37,613 nucleotides of DNA from JARROD01 sp037384225 (lineage in GTDB: Bacteria; Pseudomonadota; Gammaproteobacteria; Pseudomonadales; Cellvibrionaceae), in assembly GCA_037384225.1 (NCBI GenBank), contig JARROD010000017.1:1-37613 (forward strand). The letters are read 5' to 3'. The notes beneath the pieces were generated by a model. That model was given only the letters and a program-made list of their open reading frames with translations, was not told the origin of the DNA and did no database searches. The position numbers and the translations under genes are program-made. This document shows positions 17,118 through 26,079 of the stretch, one piece after another (within the stretch, counting starts at the first letter, position 1; each line of letters starts with the position of its first letter).

Positions 17118-18761
17118 TTATTGTTGGCTGAATGTGCGCCTCAACCGGGTGCAGAATCTAACCATCAACCCGGCGGCCTGTTCGTCGGGCAAGTTTTCAT
17201 AATCCAACGCTACGGCAATAACCGCGGCATTTTTCTGCCCGGTAAATACACCCCGCACCTCGAAGAGCTTTGCTTCCAGATCGGAAGCGGCAACGCTGTC
17301 AGAAACAAGATACCAGTAGCCAATCAGGCGTTTGCCTTTGTTGCTCCCCAGGCGCAGCAACCGCAGATCACTGCTGCTGGCGAGAGTTACGCGCTTGTCT
17401 TCAATGTGCCACCATTTATTTTTGTCATAGAGCCCATTGCTGTAATGAATCAGCTCTTTCCCCTGTTTCTGACGCTGATAGCTGGCAACATAGGCGTAGA
17501 TTTTATAGCCTTCAAAGTGATAGCTGGCGTTCTGTTCGAAATCAGCACCCGTGAAATGGGGTGCCCAGGCAACCGTATTTATATCCTTTTTAATCAGCTG
17601 AGCCCCCTCGAGCGCACCGAGATGGAGATTGTTGATCTCATTTTCGGTATCAACCCAGTAATGGCTCAGTAGTGGGACAATGGGAAAAAGAACTGCCAGC
17701 AGCGCCACGGCAAGGGGATACAGAAACTTGCCAGCGCCAAAGCTTTCCCCCTCTACATTGGTTTTGGCAACGCCGCCAACCGCGTTATTCGTATTGTTAT
17801 CAGCCACACTATCAGTAGTCGTCGTCGCACCACCATCAGCATTCACCTCGTTAGCTGGCGTCGCGCCGTGCATTGACAGCCGGTACCCCAACCAGAACAA
17901 AGGCAACAGGGTTATGGCGTAAACGACCCAGCCAGCATACATATGATCCTTTACCAGAAAGTGCTGCATATTGGTGGCATCGCCAAGAAGAATAATCAGC
18001 ACGATGCGCACCCAGTTGGCCAAAATGGCCACCAGCGCCGACAGGAGTATCAATAACCCACGATTCACTCCCCGCAGCCGGTGGATATAACAAAACATCC
18101 AACTCAAAACCAGTGATACCAACAAAAAATTCAATCCGCTGCAGGCCCGTTCGACCACGAAAACACCACCGGGAACGGTGAGCCTGTATCCCTGCATTAA
18201 TATCGGTGTACCCATTGCCTGAAGCATCCGAAAACTGGCGCCGGTGGAAAGTTCCCGCAACGGATCCTGTAGCTCACCCCAGATGGGCACAGCGGAAAAA
18301 ATCAACAACAGTGGAAAAAACAGCGTTTTGTAAGCAGAAAAACCGAATACGCTCAACACCAGGGCGTGAAACAGTACCACTACCGCGAACTGCTGTACGA
18401 TAAGCGTATTGGTTGAAAACCCCACCAGCCAGCCAAACCCCAACACGGCCACAGCGATAACACCGGCGGCGTTAGCGCTTTTGCCCCTGAATAGCAGCGC
18501 CTGCCGCCGGTGCCAGATAAAGTAGATGCAAATACTCAGTACCAGGAAACCATGGCCGTAATTGCCCGCCCCCACCACGATCCATTCGGCGAGCAGCGTT
18601 TTTATCGCCGGCCAGTAGGCGACTGCCCAGGCAAGACTTACCCCCCAGAACGGAAGGTAGGGTTTAATGCGGCCGAGCAGATCATTGGGGTCACGAAAAT
18701 TGGGGCTGCGAAAGATAGTATCACTCACTATTTCCCTACTATAGCTATCTTTCATTTTCAT
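17118..18761 (-). CDS. xrtA: Exosortase A (EpsH-type) fused to an EpsI domain
   Basis: A 547-residue membrane protein. Residues 35-300 are the eight-helix exosortase core with the expected transpeptidase-like triad: Cys207 in VVERACSGLNF, Arg252 in NWVRIVLI and His273 in VKDHMYAGW. Residues from about 350 to 547, after one more membrane helix, look like the periplasmic EpsI domain (AWAPHFTGADFEQNASY, HYSNGLYDKNKWW). Family members are thought to cleave and anchor PEP-CTERM proteins and are genetically linked to exopolysaccharide production. No PEP-CTERM protein is seen in this window, so substrates should lie elsewhere. All catalytic residues are present. It begins 50 bases after the barrel gene. 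Confidence 0.92.
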   Translation of the reverse strand: MKMKDSYSREIVSDTIFRSPNFRDPNDLLGRIKPYLPFWGVSLAWAVAYWPAIKTLLAEWIVVGAGNYGHGFLVLSICIYFIWHRRQALLFRGKSANAAGVIAVAVLGFGWLVGFSTNTLIVQQFAVVVLFHALVLSVFGFSAYKTLFFPLLLIFSAVPIWGELQDPLRELSTGASFRMLQAMGTPILMQGYRLTVPGGVFVVERACSGLNFLLVSLVLSWMFCYIHRLRGVNRGLLILLSALVAILANWVRIVLIILLGDATNMQHFLVKDHMYAGWVVYAITLLPLFWLGYRLSMHGATPANEVNADGGATTTTDSVADNNTNNAVGGVAKTNVEGESFGAGKFLYPLAVALLAVLFPIVPLLSHYWVDTENEINNLHLGALEGAQLIKKDINTVAWAPHFTGADFEQNASYHFEGYKIYAYVASYQRQKQGKELIHYSNGLYDKNKWWHIEDKRVTLASSSDLRLLRLGSNKGKRLIGYWYLVSDSVAASDLEAKLFEVRGVFTGQKNAAVIAVALDYENLPDEQAAGLMVRFCTRLRRTFSQQ

Positions 18762-18811
18762 CGTCGGTGGAACTCAAACAATGGCCCGACAACCAGCGTC
18801 TGCCAGGACCA

Positions 18812-20074
18812 TCAGATGGAGTTGTAGTACAGGCCCAGCAGAGCCCCCGCGCTTTCGTACTCCTGGAGCGGTTCATTATCATTATCCCGTTGCCTGTAGA
18901 AGGTACTGATTCTCAAATTCAACGTTTTATTCAAACTGTAGACCAACGCCAGTTCCACTTCCTTGTCCTGATTGACCCCCGCCAGCAGATCGGAATCCAC
19001 CTCCTCATAGGCGATTTCCAATTCAGACTTTACACGCTCGCTAAAGCGATACGACGCATACCCTATGGTGCCTAGCCTGGTCTCGTCATTCAGACGGTTT
19101 TCGTAGTCCTCTTTTTCCCCGTACGCCCGAACCCCCAGGTCAGCGTTGGAAAAAACACCTGTTCTTCGAAAATCGAACTGCAGTCGCTGACTTTCAACAA
19201 TGTCTACAATGTCAAAGTTACTGTCGCCACTGGGGAAATCCAGGTCAAAATCAGTTGACAGACTAAGCCCTAAACTAGTATCCGTCAATTCACGATTATA
19301 GCTCGCATTAAAAGCATTTGAACCATAGACAAGGTCGAGTTCAGCTACCGCATAGTAACCATCTGTCTCCTCGCCGGTGTCGCGCTCGATCTTTATCTGC
19401 CCGCCCTCAAGAACGTAAGTGCCGTTTTTAAGCTGGCCGGAAAAATTAAGGCCTAACCGAACCTGGTCATATTTAAGATCAGTGTTTTTGAATTCGACAT
19501 CGTAGTAACTGCCGATTAGCGTTACCGATCCTATAGGGCTATAGCGGTGCAACCAACGCAGATTGGTAACAACCCGTTCACTTTCACCACCGATGTTTTG
19601 GTCGAATAGAGTTTCGACATAACGCCCGCCAAGATCAATTTGGTCAACCGGCGACAGGTCAAAAGTAAACAGCGGACCCGTTTGTATAACACTGCGCTCA
19701 TCGCGGTTGTCGGGGACATCGGCAAGGCGGGAGCTGATCTCCTGATAATCCTGAAAGTGTTCAAACTGCCATAAAAATCTATCCGGCGATACAACCAAGT
19801 CCAGGTTCGATGAACCGACGACGATCGTTCGATCGTCAAAGGTATTGCGGTCAAAATAAACACTGGTAAAAGCGTAATCAAGTTTGCCGTTGTAGCGGTT
19901 TGATGCCCCCTCCAGGCCAACTCCTGCTTGAATAGAGTATTCCAGCTCTTCCACTTCGTCGGTAGGGGTTCTAAGGGAATTGTTTGTGTATTCTGTGAAT
20001 ATGCCTCCGCGTGTCGAGATTTCCAGCGCACAAACCATATTGCTGAAAGCGGTAAATCCGATGCACGCGGCCAT
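18812..20074 (-). CDS. Outer-membrane beta-barrel protein of the XrtA/EPS locus
   Basis: A 420-residue exported protein with alternating amphipathic strands throughout and a C-terminal strand ending in a hydrophobic residue, LLGLYYNSI. It matches the kind of barrel protein that sits between the tyrosine kinase and exosortase genes in PEP-CTERM polysaccharide loci. It is probably an outer-membrane component of the export route. The start ATG at 20074 has AGGGG nine bases upstream. The signal peptide, MAACIGFTAFSNMVCA, is short and lacks the usual positive n-region. The first 104 bases overlap the kinase gene in another frame. Confidence 0.8.
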   Translation of the reverse strand: MAACIGFTAFSNMVCALEISTRGGIFTEYTNNSLRTPTDEVEELEYSIQAGVGLEGASNRYNGKLDYAFTSVYFDRNTFDDRTIVVGSSNLDLVVSPDRFLWQFEHFQDYQEISSRLADVPDNRDERSVIQTGPLFTFDLSPVDQIDLGGRYVETLFDQNIGGESERVVTNLRWLHRYSPIGSVTLIGSYYDVEFKNTDLKYDQVRLGLNFSGQLKNGTYVLEGGQIKIERDTGEETDGYYAVAELDLVYGSNAFNASYNRELTDTSLGLSLSTDFDLDFPSGDSNFDIVDIVESQRLQFDFRRTGVFSNADLGVRAYGEKEDYENRLNDETRLGTIGYASYRFSERVKSELEIAYEEVDSDLLAGVNQDKEVELALVYSLNKTLNLRISTFYRQRDNDNEPLQEYESAGALLGLYYNSI

Positions 20075-20900
20075 AATTTTTTTCCCCTATAGTTTCCAGG
20101 CCCGCAGTAATCTGTGACTCGGTTACCTTTCCATAGGGGACAACCAATACAACAAAATCACTGAGGTCGGCAAGAATATGCGTTTCGGCCGAATATTCAC
20201 AAGCCGGAGGTGAATCGATGATAATAAAACGATCCGGATAGCGGCTTTTAACCGAATCAATGAATTTGCGCATCCGGCCGGTGGAAAAATATTCCGCTCC
20301 CGCTTCGCGGTTGTTACCCACTGGAATCACCCTCAAGCGCGGAATTCCCGAAGCGTAAACGATTTCCTCAACTTGCGCATCTTCGCGGTACAGGTAATCG
20401 GTCAGACCATTCACCGGTTCCACTGCCAGCAGCCGCTCTACGGATGGCGCATACAGGTTACCGTCAATCAACAGGGAGGTTTTGGTGCGATCCATGGCTA
20501 TAGCCGCGGACAAATTTGCGGCGATATAGGAGGCGCCGCCGCCAGCGACCAGAGAAGTCACCAGACAAACGTAGTTTTTGCCCTTGGATTTTTTTGCCAA
20601 TTTGGTGCGCAGATCCCGAAACACATTGAGGAGTTTGCGGTTGGGCACCCCCTGGTACAATAATTTCAACCGATCGAGTTCTTCCGTGGAGAAGGCGCTG
20701 ACCTCTGACATTTGATCAATGCCGTCGGCCCTATAACCGCCACTTTTGTTATCATGGCGATCGCCGGGTGTTACTTCTCTGTTGATATCGACAATAGCCT
20801 CATCGTCCTTCTCAGCATCAATATCTTTTTCATCGACTTTTTCAACAAACTCGACACCGTTGGAAGAAACTTCCCGTAACTTTTCCTTATTGCCAAACAT
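19971..20900 (-). CDS. BY-kinase-like chain-length regulator ATPase with degenerate Walker A
   Basis: A 309-residue cytoplasmic protein resembling the tyrosine autokinases of XrtA/PEP-CTERM loci, the partner of the adjacent Wzz-like protein. Residues 1-75 are an acidic, probably disordered tail. The ATPase core has SLVAGGGASYIAANL (116-130), LLIDGNLYAPS with Asp146 (Walker A' position), and FIIIDSPP with Asp229 (Walker B). Where the P-loop lysine is expected (GEGKS) the sequence has GGGAS, with Ala123. Kinase activity is therefore doubtful. The C-terminus is short and runs 104 bases into the barrel gene; its tail holds Tyr276, Tyr283 and Tyr288. It starts one base after the Wzz-like stop codon. 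Confidence 0.82.
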   Translation of the reverse strand: MFGNKEKLREVSSNGVEFVEKVDEKDIDAEKDDEAIVDINREVTPGDRHDNKSGGYRADGIDQMSEVSAFSTEELDRLKLLYQGVPNRKLLNVFRDLRTKLAKKSKGKNYVCLVTSLVAGGGASYIAANLSAAIAMDRTKTSLLIDGNLYAPSVERLLAVEPVNGLTDYLYREDAQVEEIVYASGIPRLRVIPVGNNREAGAEYFSTGRMRKFIDSVKSRYPDRFIIIDSPPACEYSAETHILADLSDFVVLVVPYGKVTESQITAGLETIGEKNYGRVHRIYRFQQYGLCAGNLDTRRHIHRIHKQFP

Positions 20901-20901
20901 A

Positions 20902-22419
20902 CTAAATTATCCCGACATAGTGAGAATACGCTACCCCAACATAAGCCGCCACTAACGCCGTTCCCAGCATGATAATCAGTAGCATATCCACTTTCATTAT
21001 CCTTTTGCTGATCGGTGTAATGGTGTGGGGTACAACCGCCAGCAATGGCATGGAAATAATGTTCTCCACCTGGCTGACGAAGCGAATTCGAGGGTCAATA
21101 ATCACATAGAGAACAATAATTCCTATCGGCGCCGCAATGCCCAACAACAGACCCACGATCACAAAATGTATAAACCGCAACCCTTTGGGCGCCAGCGGAT
21201 ACTGAGAGGGCTCCTGAATCTTATAGGTGATACCCTGGCCTTCCAGGTTAAGGGTCATGGAAAGGCGGGCTTTTTCCCGACGCTCCAGCATTTCCTCGTA
21301 TATCTTCTTGGTTACATCGTAGTCGCGCTTCAACTCGAGCAACTCCGCCTCACGCTCCGCAATCCGTTTGCGGCGGGCGTATTCCTGCTCCAGCAGTTTC
21401 TCAGTGGACAGCAGACGGCGCTGACCTGTATAAAGTTCGACCTTCGCATCGGCTAACTTGCTCCTCAGCTCCTGATACAAAGGGTTGACTGTTGTTTCCC
21501 CACTGGTAGCGGCACCCGATGTGTGTTCTTTTTCCGCCTCCCGTATCGCATTTTGCATATCCTGTATCTGCAATCCGACACTGACGACATCCGGGTGAGA
21601 CTCCTTGAACGTGAGCAGCAGCGAGTCTCTTTTTGCCAATAGCTCGGCCAGGCGCTCGCGATATACATCGGCTTTAAACTTCTTCGCGCTGAAACTGTTC
21701 TCCTCTTGAAGCTGCTGATTTAAAGACTGGATGCGGGTTCTGACTTCACCCAGAGACAATTTCAGGTTTTCGATAGTATCGCGCAGCGTCGCGATCCGCT
21801 CGCCCACGTCGACATCTGAGCCATCGAGGTTTGCAGACTGGAATTTTTTCAGTCGCTCTTCAGCAACCACAAGCTGGCTTTTATATTGCTTGACCTGATT
21901 ATCAATAAATTGATAAGCCTCTTTACTTTCTGTTCTTTTTGACTCAGCACTGTCGCGGATAAATAAATCTGTGAGGGCATTGAGCGTATCGTAAACCCCG
22001 TCGGGGGAGTGGCCGCTATAGGTAACTTTAATATAGTTTTTCCCCAACATGGAGATATCCAGGTTTTCCCGGATTTCCTTGGCCCTGCGTTCCTGCTCGA
22101 CGGGGGTCTTATACTCATCATTGACGTATATTTTTTCCATTACCTGGCTGAGCAGGCGCGGAGATAGCATAACATCTCTGACAATCCGCACCTGATCTTC
22201 CACTTTGGAAACAGCGGCCTGCTTATCCAGCAGGGGCTTGAGAATATTCTGGTTGTCCGCGTAAAAGGTGGTTGAGGTCTCGTAGGTAACCGGCCAGCTG
22301 ATACCGATAAAAAGTACCGCAAAGCCTATAATGGCTGCACTAAATAAGATGGAAACCTTGTGAGCCCAGATTTCTTTGAGCACTACACGAATAAAGACAA
22401 CTAAATCAGCAAAATCCAT
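20902..22419 (-). CDS. Polysaccharide chain-length determinant (Wzz/GumC-like, XrtA type)
   Basis: A 505-residue polysaccharide co-polymerase of the inner membrane. Helix 1 is at residues 19-42 (VSILFSAAIIGFAVLFIGIS). A long periplasmic region follows, with predicted coiled coil from about 165 to 390, rich in Glu, Lys and Leu. A second helix near 417-442 is followed by a third at the extreme C-terminus (LLIIMLGTALVAAYVGVAY). The third helix and the Asp-Pro motif IIDPRIRF are as expected for the GumC-like group. It should set polymer length with the Wzy-like polymerase and the ATPase encoded next to it. It begins 21 bases after the export lipoprotein gene. Confidence 0.88.
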   Translation of the reverse strand: MDFADLVVFIRVVLKEIWAHKVSILFSAAIIGFAVLFIGISWPVTYETSTTFYADNQNILKPLLDKQAAVSKVEDQVRIVRDVMLSPRLLSQVMEKIYVNDEYKTPVEQERRAKEIRENLDISMLGKNYIKVTYSGHSPDGVYDTLNALTDLFIRDSAESKRTESKEAYQFIDNQVKQYKSQLVVAEERLKKFQSANLDGSDVDVGERIATLRDTIENLKLSLGEVRTRIQSLNQQLQEENSFSAKKFKADVYRERLAELLAKRDSLLLTFKESHPDVVSVGLQIQDMQNAIREAEKEHTSGAATSGETTVNPLYQELRSKLADAKVELYTGQRRLLSTEKLLEQEYARRKRIAEREAELLELKRDYDVTKKIYEEMLERREKARLSMTLNLEGQGITYKIQEPSQYPLAPKGLRFIHFVIVGLLLGIAAPIGIIVLYVIIDPRIRFVSQVENIISMPLLAVVPHTITPISKRIMKVDMLLIIMLGTALVAAYVGVAYSHYVGII

Positions 22420-22440
22420 AGCATTTTGAACACAGTAAGT

Positions 22441-23043
22441 TTAGAACGGCCTTTCCGGAATCGTCACAATATCCGAAGGCATTAATACATAATTAGTCTC
22501 CAGGTCGCCTTTTTCCAGAATATTTTCCAAATAAACGGGATAAACTTTCAGACCATCAGGCGTTTTTCGGTAAAGTTGCGCACTGTTTTGTAATGCAAAC
22601 GGGGTCGCCCCTCCCGCCAACAACACAATATCCAGGACCGTCATACCCTGGCGATGGGGTATGGACTGGGGGGAATTGACCGCACCCGTTATTCTCACCC
22701 TGCGCAGAAATTCAGCGCTCGCTGGATTTGTGATAATGACTGTCACCTGGGGACTGCGAATATAGTCTTTTAATGATTTCGCCACCTGCGCCGAGAGTTC
22801 TTCGGCAGTGTGTCCTGAAGCGACAAGATCCCCCACTAATGGCACTGATATTTTTCCATCAGGGCGCACAGGCACATTTACCGATAGCTCCGGGTTTTTC
22901 CATACACCCACCTGAATCTGGTCGCCGACACCAATTTGGTACTCCTCACTTTGATTCCACACTTCCGGTTTATCAACCACCGGGGGCGTCCCACACGCAG
23001 CCAGAAACAGGCTTATCAAGCTCACCAGCACCATGCTTTTCAT
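22441..23043 (-). CDS. Polysaccharide export outer-membrane lipoprotein (Wza-like, short form)
   Basis: A 200-residue lipoprotein. The signal peptide ends in a lipobox, FLAAC, with Cys17 as the lipidated residue. The mature part contains the polysaccharide export domain (YQIGVGDQIQVGVWKNPELSV and RPDGKISVPLVGDLVASG) and one SLBB-like domain (RVRITGAVNSPQSIP to about 195). It is much shorter than E. coli Wza, as is usual for export proteins of XrtA-type loci, and lacks the C-terminal outer-membrane helix. It probably links chain-length protein and outer-membrane barrel across the periplasm. It sits 84 bases after wecB. Confidence 0.88.
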   Translation of the reverse strand: MKSMVLVSLISLFLAACGTPPVVDKPEVWNQSEEYQIGVGDQIQVGVWKNPELSVNVPVRPDGKISVPLVGDLVASGHTAEELSAQVAKSLKDYIRSPQVTVIITNPASAEFLRRVRITGAVNSPQSIPHRQGMTVLDIVLLAGGATPFALQNSAQLYRKTPDGLKVYPVYLENILEKGDLETNYVLMPSDIVTIPERPF

Positions 23044-23127
23044 AGACTTTTTTGCTCCTAAACTATATTTTTGTCTCGATTATTCTCATCTCGCAACTCC
23101 AAAATTCCAGGAGCGATACCGTACGGG

Positions 23128-24240
23128 CTAGTTAATGAAGCTATCCAATAAAATGGCCGCAATCCTGCCTGCCGCTTTGCCATCCCATTTTTCAGGCACA
23201 CGCCGTCCGGCCCACTCACGGCTCTGAACTTCGTGATAGCCCGCCATTATATCAGTTCCGACATTCCCAACCAGGCGGTTAGTCCCATTCTCGATAGTAA
23301 TTGGGCGCTCCGTATTGTGGCGTAGAGTCAGGCATGGAACCCCCAATACCGTCGTTTCCTCCTGGATACCGCCGCTGTCGGAAAGCACCAGCCTGGCATT
23401 CGCCACCAGGCAGAGGAAGTCCAAATACCCCTGGGGGTCTATCAAATGAAAATTTCCCTTCTCGAGCAACGCCGAAAAACCGTTCGATTCGATTTGATTA
23501 TAAGTGCGAGGGTGAACGGGAAAGACGATTTTTAGATCCCGGGAAATCTGCTCCAGGGCTACCAGAATCCCCTCCAGAATCTGCGGGTTATCGACATTGC
23601 TGGGGCGGTGCAGCGTCACTACCGCATAGGGGGTATCGCGCAAATTAAGCTGATCAAGCACATCTCTGGTGAGGGCGTTTTCGCGGTGGTGCAACAGGGT
23701 GTCGATCATGGTATTGCCGACAAAATGGATCTTTTCCCGAGCCACACCTTCGCGAGCGAGGTTTTCCTCCGCTACTGGCTCAGTGGTAAACAAATAATCG
23801 GATATCGCGTCGGTCAACACCCTGTTGAGTTCCTCCGGCATTTCGCGGTCGAAGCTTCTGAGACCGGCTTCCACATGGGCTACCGGGATGTGGTGTTTTT
23901 TTGCGTCCAGCGCACAGGCGATGGTGGAGTTTACATCTCCCACAACAATCACTAAATCGGGTTTTTGTTCCAGCAGCACTCGCTCAAAAGCTTCCATGAT
24001 CCTGCCCGTCTGCATGCCGTGGCCACCGGACCCCACCTCCAGATTAATATTCGGCTCCGGTAGTCCCAATTGCTCGAATAACAGAGAGGACATCTCCCGG
24101 GAGTAATGTTGGCCGGTATGAACCAGAACCTGCTCCAAGTCCGCTTTCCTCTGTGCGGCAGCTTGGTGCAGAGCGTCCATAAGTGGTGCTATTTTCATGA
24201 AATTTGGGCGCGCACCCACTACGTGTAAAAACTTCAACAT
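23128..24240 (-). CDS. wecB: UDP-N-acetylglucosamine 2-epimerase (non-hydrolysing)
   Basis: Converts UDP-GlcNAc to UDP-ManNAc in the cytoplasm, supplying a precursor for the exopolysaccharide. Family landmarks are GARPNFMKIAPL at the N-terminus, HTGQHY, GDVNST, HVEAGLRSFDREMPEE, VHPRT and the UDP-binding SDSGGIQEE. I chose the ATG at 24240 (370 residues, MLKFLHVVGARPN) because GAGGG lies ten bases upstream and because the family normally starts at this point; an in-frame ATG at 24267 would add nine residues. It is the first gene of the minus-strand core operon and is divergent from the dehydrogenase gene at 24798. Confidence 0.92.
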   Translation of the reverse strand: MLKFLHVVGARPNFMKIAPLMDALHQAAAQRKADLEQVLVHTGQHYSREMSSLLFEQLGLPEPNINLEVGSGGHGMQTGRIMEAFERVLLEQKPDLVIVVGDVNSTIACALDAKKHHIPVAHVEAGLRSFDREMPEELNRVLTDAISDYLFTTEPVAEENLAREGVAREKIHFVGNTMIDTLLHHRENALTRDVLDQLNLRDTPYAVVTLHRPSNVDNPQILEGILVALEQISRDLKIVFPVHPRTYNQIESNGFSALLEKGNFHLIDPQGYLDFLCLVANARLVLSDSGGIQEETTVLGVPCLTLRHNTERPITIENGTNRLVGNVGTDIMAGYHEVQSREWAGRRVPEKWDGKAAGRIAAILLDSFIN

Positions 24241-24797
24241 CCGCCATTTGCCCTCAATTAATTGCAAAAGTCATTCGTTTTGGCTATATAAAAGCGTATT
24301 ATTAGGTCCAATAGTTTATTCTTTTTTCGTCAATTGCCACATCCCATTTCTATGCATCTTTTTATGCAATAGGTTTTACTCAATACTGGGAATCTACAAT
24401 TTCTTAAACGTCTGAAACAGCAGCTGCTAGGAAACCTGATACCCGACTAAAATATAGACAATATAAATCCAGCTCGGGAGGGCACACCTTAGCTGATTGG
24501 ACATCAATTGTATATGCATGCAACAGGCGCTCATGGTCCACCATTGCTACCCGGCGGCCGCACCCACATAGTCAGCCCTTACCTACCTGTTAATTATTTA
24601 CCAACTTTAATTACCCTATAATAACCTTTATTCCTTCATCCACGTCTTATTATTGCTAAACTTCTCGCAGGCTCCAGGGTTGTATACAGACAGGGTTCTC
24701 TCAACCATGTTAGATTTCCAACCCCGGTTTTATAGTGCTTTCGCATAAATTTGCATACAATAAAAGTCATAGTAACTCAGTCAAAGGATATAGCAGG
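24241..24797. promoter_or_regulatory. Large divergent control region of the polysaccharide core genes
   Basis: This 557-base AT-rich region separates wecB (minus) from the nucleotide-sugar dehydrogenase (plus) and is the obvious place for their promoters. On the minus strand, TTGGAC followed after 15-16 bases by TATATA (about 24284-24311) is a weak candidate. On the plus strand, TACAAT at 24756-24761 is a possible -10 with no good -35. I see no credible gene, RNA or long repeat. Its length suggests an upstream activator site or long leader, which cannot be resolved by eye. Confidence 0.4.
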
Positions 24798-26072
24798 ATG
24801 TTCTCACCCCAGCCCCGCCTCGCCATCATCGGCCTTGGTTATGTCGGTCTGCCTCTCGCGGTAGAATTCGGCAAGCAAATCCATACGGTTGGATTTGATA
24901 TCAACCAAAACAGAGTGAAAGAGCTGCAAAGCGGCACTGACATGACTCTGGAACTCAACAGTGAAGAGTTGGCGTCGGCCAGCCAGTTGAGTTTTTCGGC
25001 CGAAGAAAGCGCCATCGCGGACTGTGATGTTTATATCGTTACAGTACCCACCCCTATCGACAACAGCAAACAACCGGATCTGACTCCGCTTAGAAAAGCT
25101 TCCGAGCTGGTCGGCAGGGTTATAGCCAAAGGTAATGTGGTGGTATTCGAATCCACGGTTTACCCCGGTTGCACGGAAGAAGTCTGTATCCCCATTATAG
25201 AACAGGTTTCAGGGCTGACATTTAATAATGATTTTTATGCAGGTTACAGCCCGGAGCGTATCAACCCTGGCGACAAAGACCACCGAGTCCACAATATCGT
25301 CAAGGTGACTGCCGGATCCACCCATGAAGCAGCCGATTTTGTCGATGGTCTCTACCGCAAAATCGTCACTGTCGGCACGCACAAGGCCAGCAGCATTAAG
25401 GTTGCCGAGGCGGCAAAAGTCATTGAAAACACGCAACGCGATATCAACATCGCCCTGATCAACGAGTTGGCCCTGATATTCAATAAGCTCGGTATAGATA
25501 CCCTGGAAGTACTCGAAGCGGCCGGCAGCAAATGGAATTTTCTTCCCTTTCGTCCCGGCCTGGTCGGTGGTCACTGTATCAGTGTTGACCCCTACTACCT
25601 GACACACAAAGCTCAGCAGTTGGGCTACCACCCTGAAGTCATTCTGTCCGGACGGCGCATCAACGACGGTATGGGACAGTATGTTGCCGAATCAGTGGTA
25701 AAATTAATGACCCAGCGCCGCACCCATGTGGTGGGGTCCAATATCCTGATCATGGGTCTGACCTTTAAAGAAAACTGCCCCGACCTGCGCAATACCCGGG
25801 TGGTGGACATTATTTCGGAGCTTAAAAACTACCACGCCAATATCCATGTCTACGACCCCTGGGCTGACCGGGATGAAGCATTGAGTCACTGCTCTCTGGA
25901 GCTGATAGAGACGCCACAAGCTGACAGTTACGATGCCATCATCCTTTGTGTCGGACACAATGAATTCCGAACCATGGGCAGCGATGCCATTCGCAGGCTG
26001 GGCAAGGACAATCACATTCTTTACGATGTCAAACACATTCTGCCAAAGCAGGAGGTCGACGCCCGGCTCTAA
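24798..26072 (+). CDS. tviB: UDP-N-acetylhexosamine 6-dehydrogenase (TviB/WbpO type)
   Basis: Oxidises a UDP-N-acetylhexosamine (GlcNAc or GalNAc type) to the uronic acid using NAD+, giving an acidic sugar donor. The protein (424 residues from the ATG at 24798) closely follows the TviB pattern: IIGLGYVGLPLAVEFGK Rossmann start, TVPTPID, ESTVYPGCTEE, YSPERINPGD, KVIENTQRDINIALINE, and the catalytic Cys near residue 260 in GLVGGHCISVDPYY. The ATG at 24798 is preferred over the upstream one at 24735 because AAAGGA lies about ten bases before it and the family starts here. Whether UDP-ManNAc from WecB is also used is open. Confidence 0.9.
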   Translation: MFSPQPRLAIIGLGYVGLPLAVEFGKQIHTVGFDINQNRVKELQSGTDMTLELNSEELASASQLSFSAEESAIADCDVYIVTVPTPIDNSKQPDLTPLRKASELVGRVIAKGNVVVFESTVYPGCTEEVCIPIIEQVSGLTFNNDFYAGYSPERINPGDKDHRVHNIVKVTAGSTHEAADFVDGLYRKIVTVGTHKASSIKVAEAAKVIENTQRDINIALINELALIFNKLGIDTLEVLEAAGSKWNFLPFRPGLVGGHCISVDPYYLTHKAQQLGYHPEVILSGRRINDGMGQYVAESVVKLMTQRRTHVVGSNILIMGLTFKENCPDLRNTRVVDIISELKNYHANIHVYDPWADRDEALSHCSLELIETPQADSYDAIILCVGHNEFRTMGSDAIRRLGKDNHILYDVKHILPKQEVDARL

Positions 26073-26079
26073 ACCGTAA

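Noticed and set aside
20074..20090. Programmed frameshift at the A7 run joining kinase and barrel proteins
   Set aside because: A cytoplasmic kinase fused to an exported barrel makes no sense, the barrel has its own ATG with a good AGGGG, and no stimulatory stem is obvious.
24735..24797. Upstream start for the TviB-type dehydrogenase
   Set aside because: It adds 21 residues before a Rossmann domain that normally begins near the N-terminus, and the ATG at 24798 has the better ribosome-binding site.
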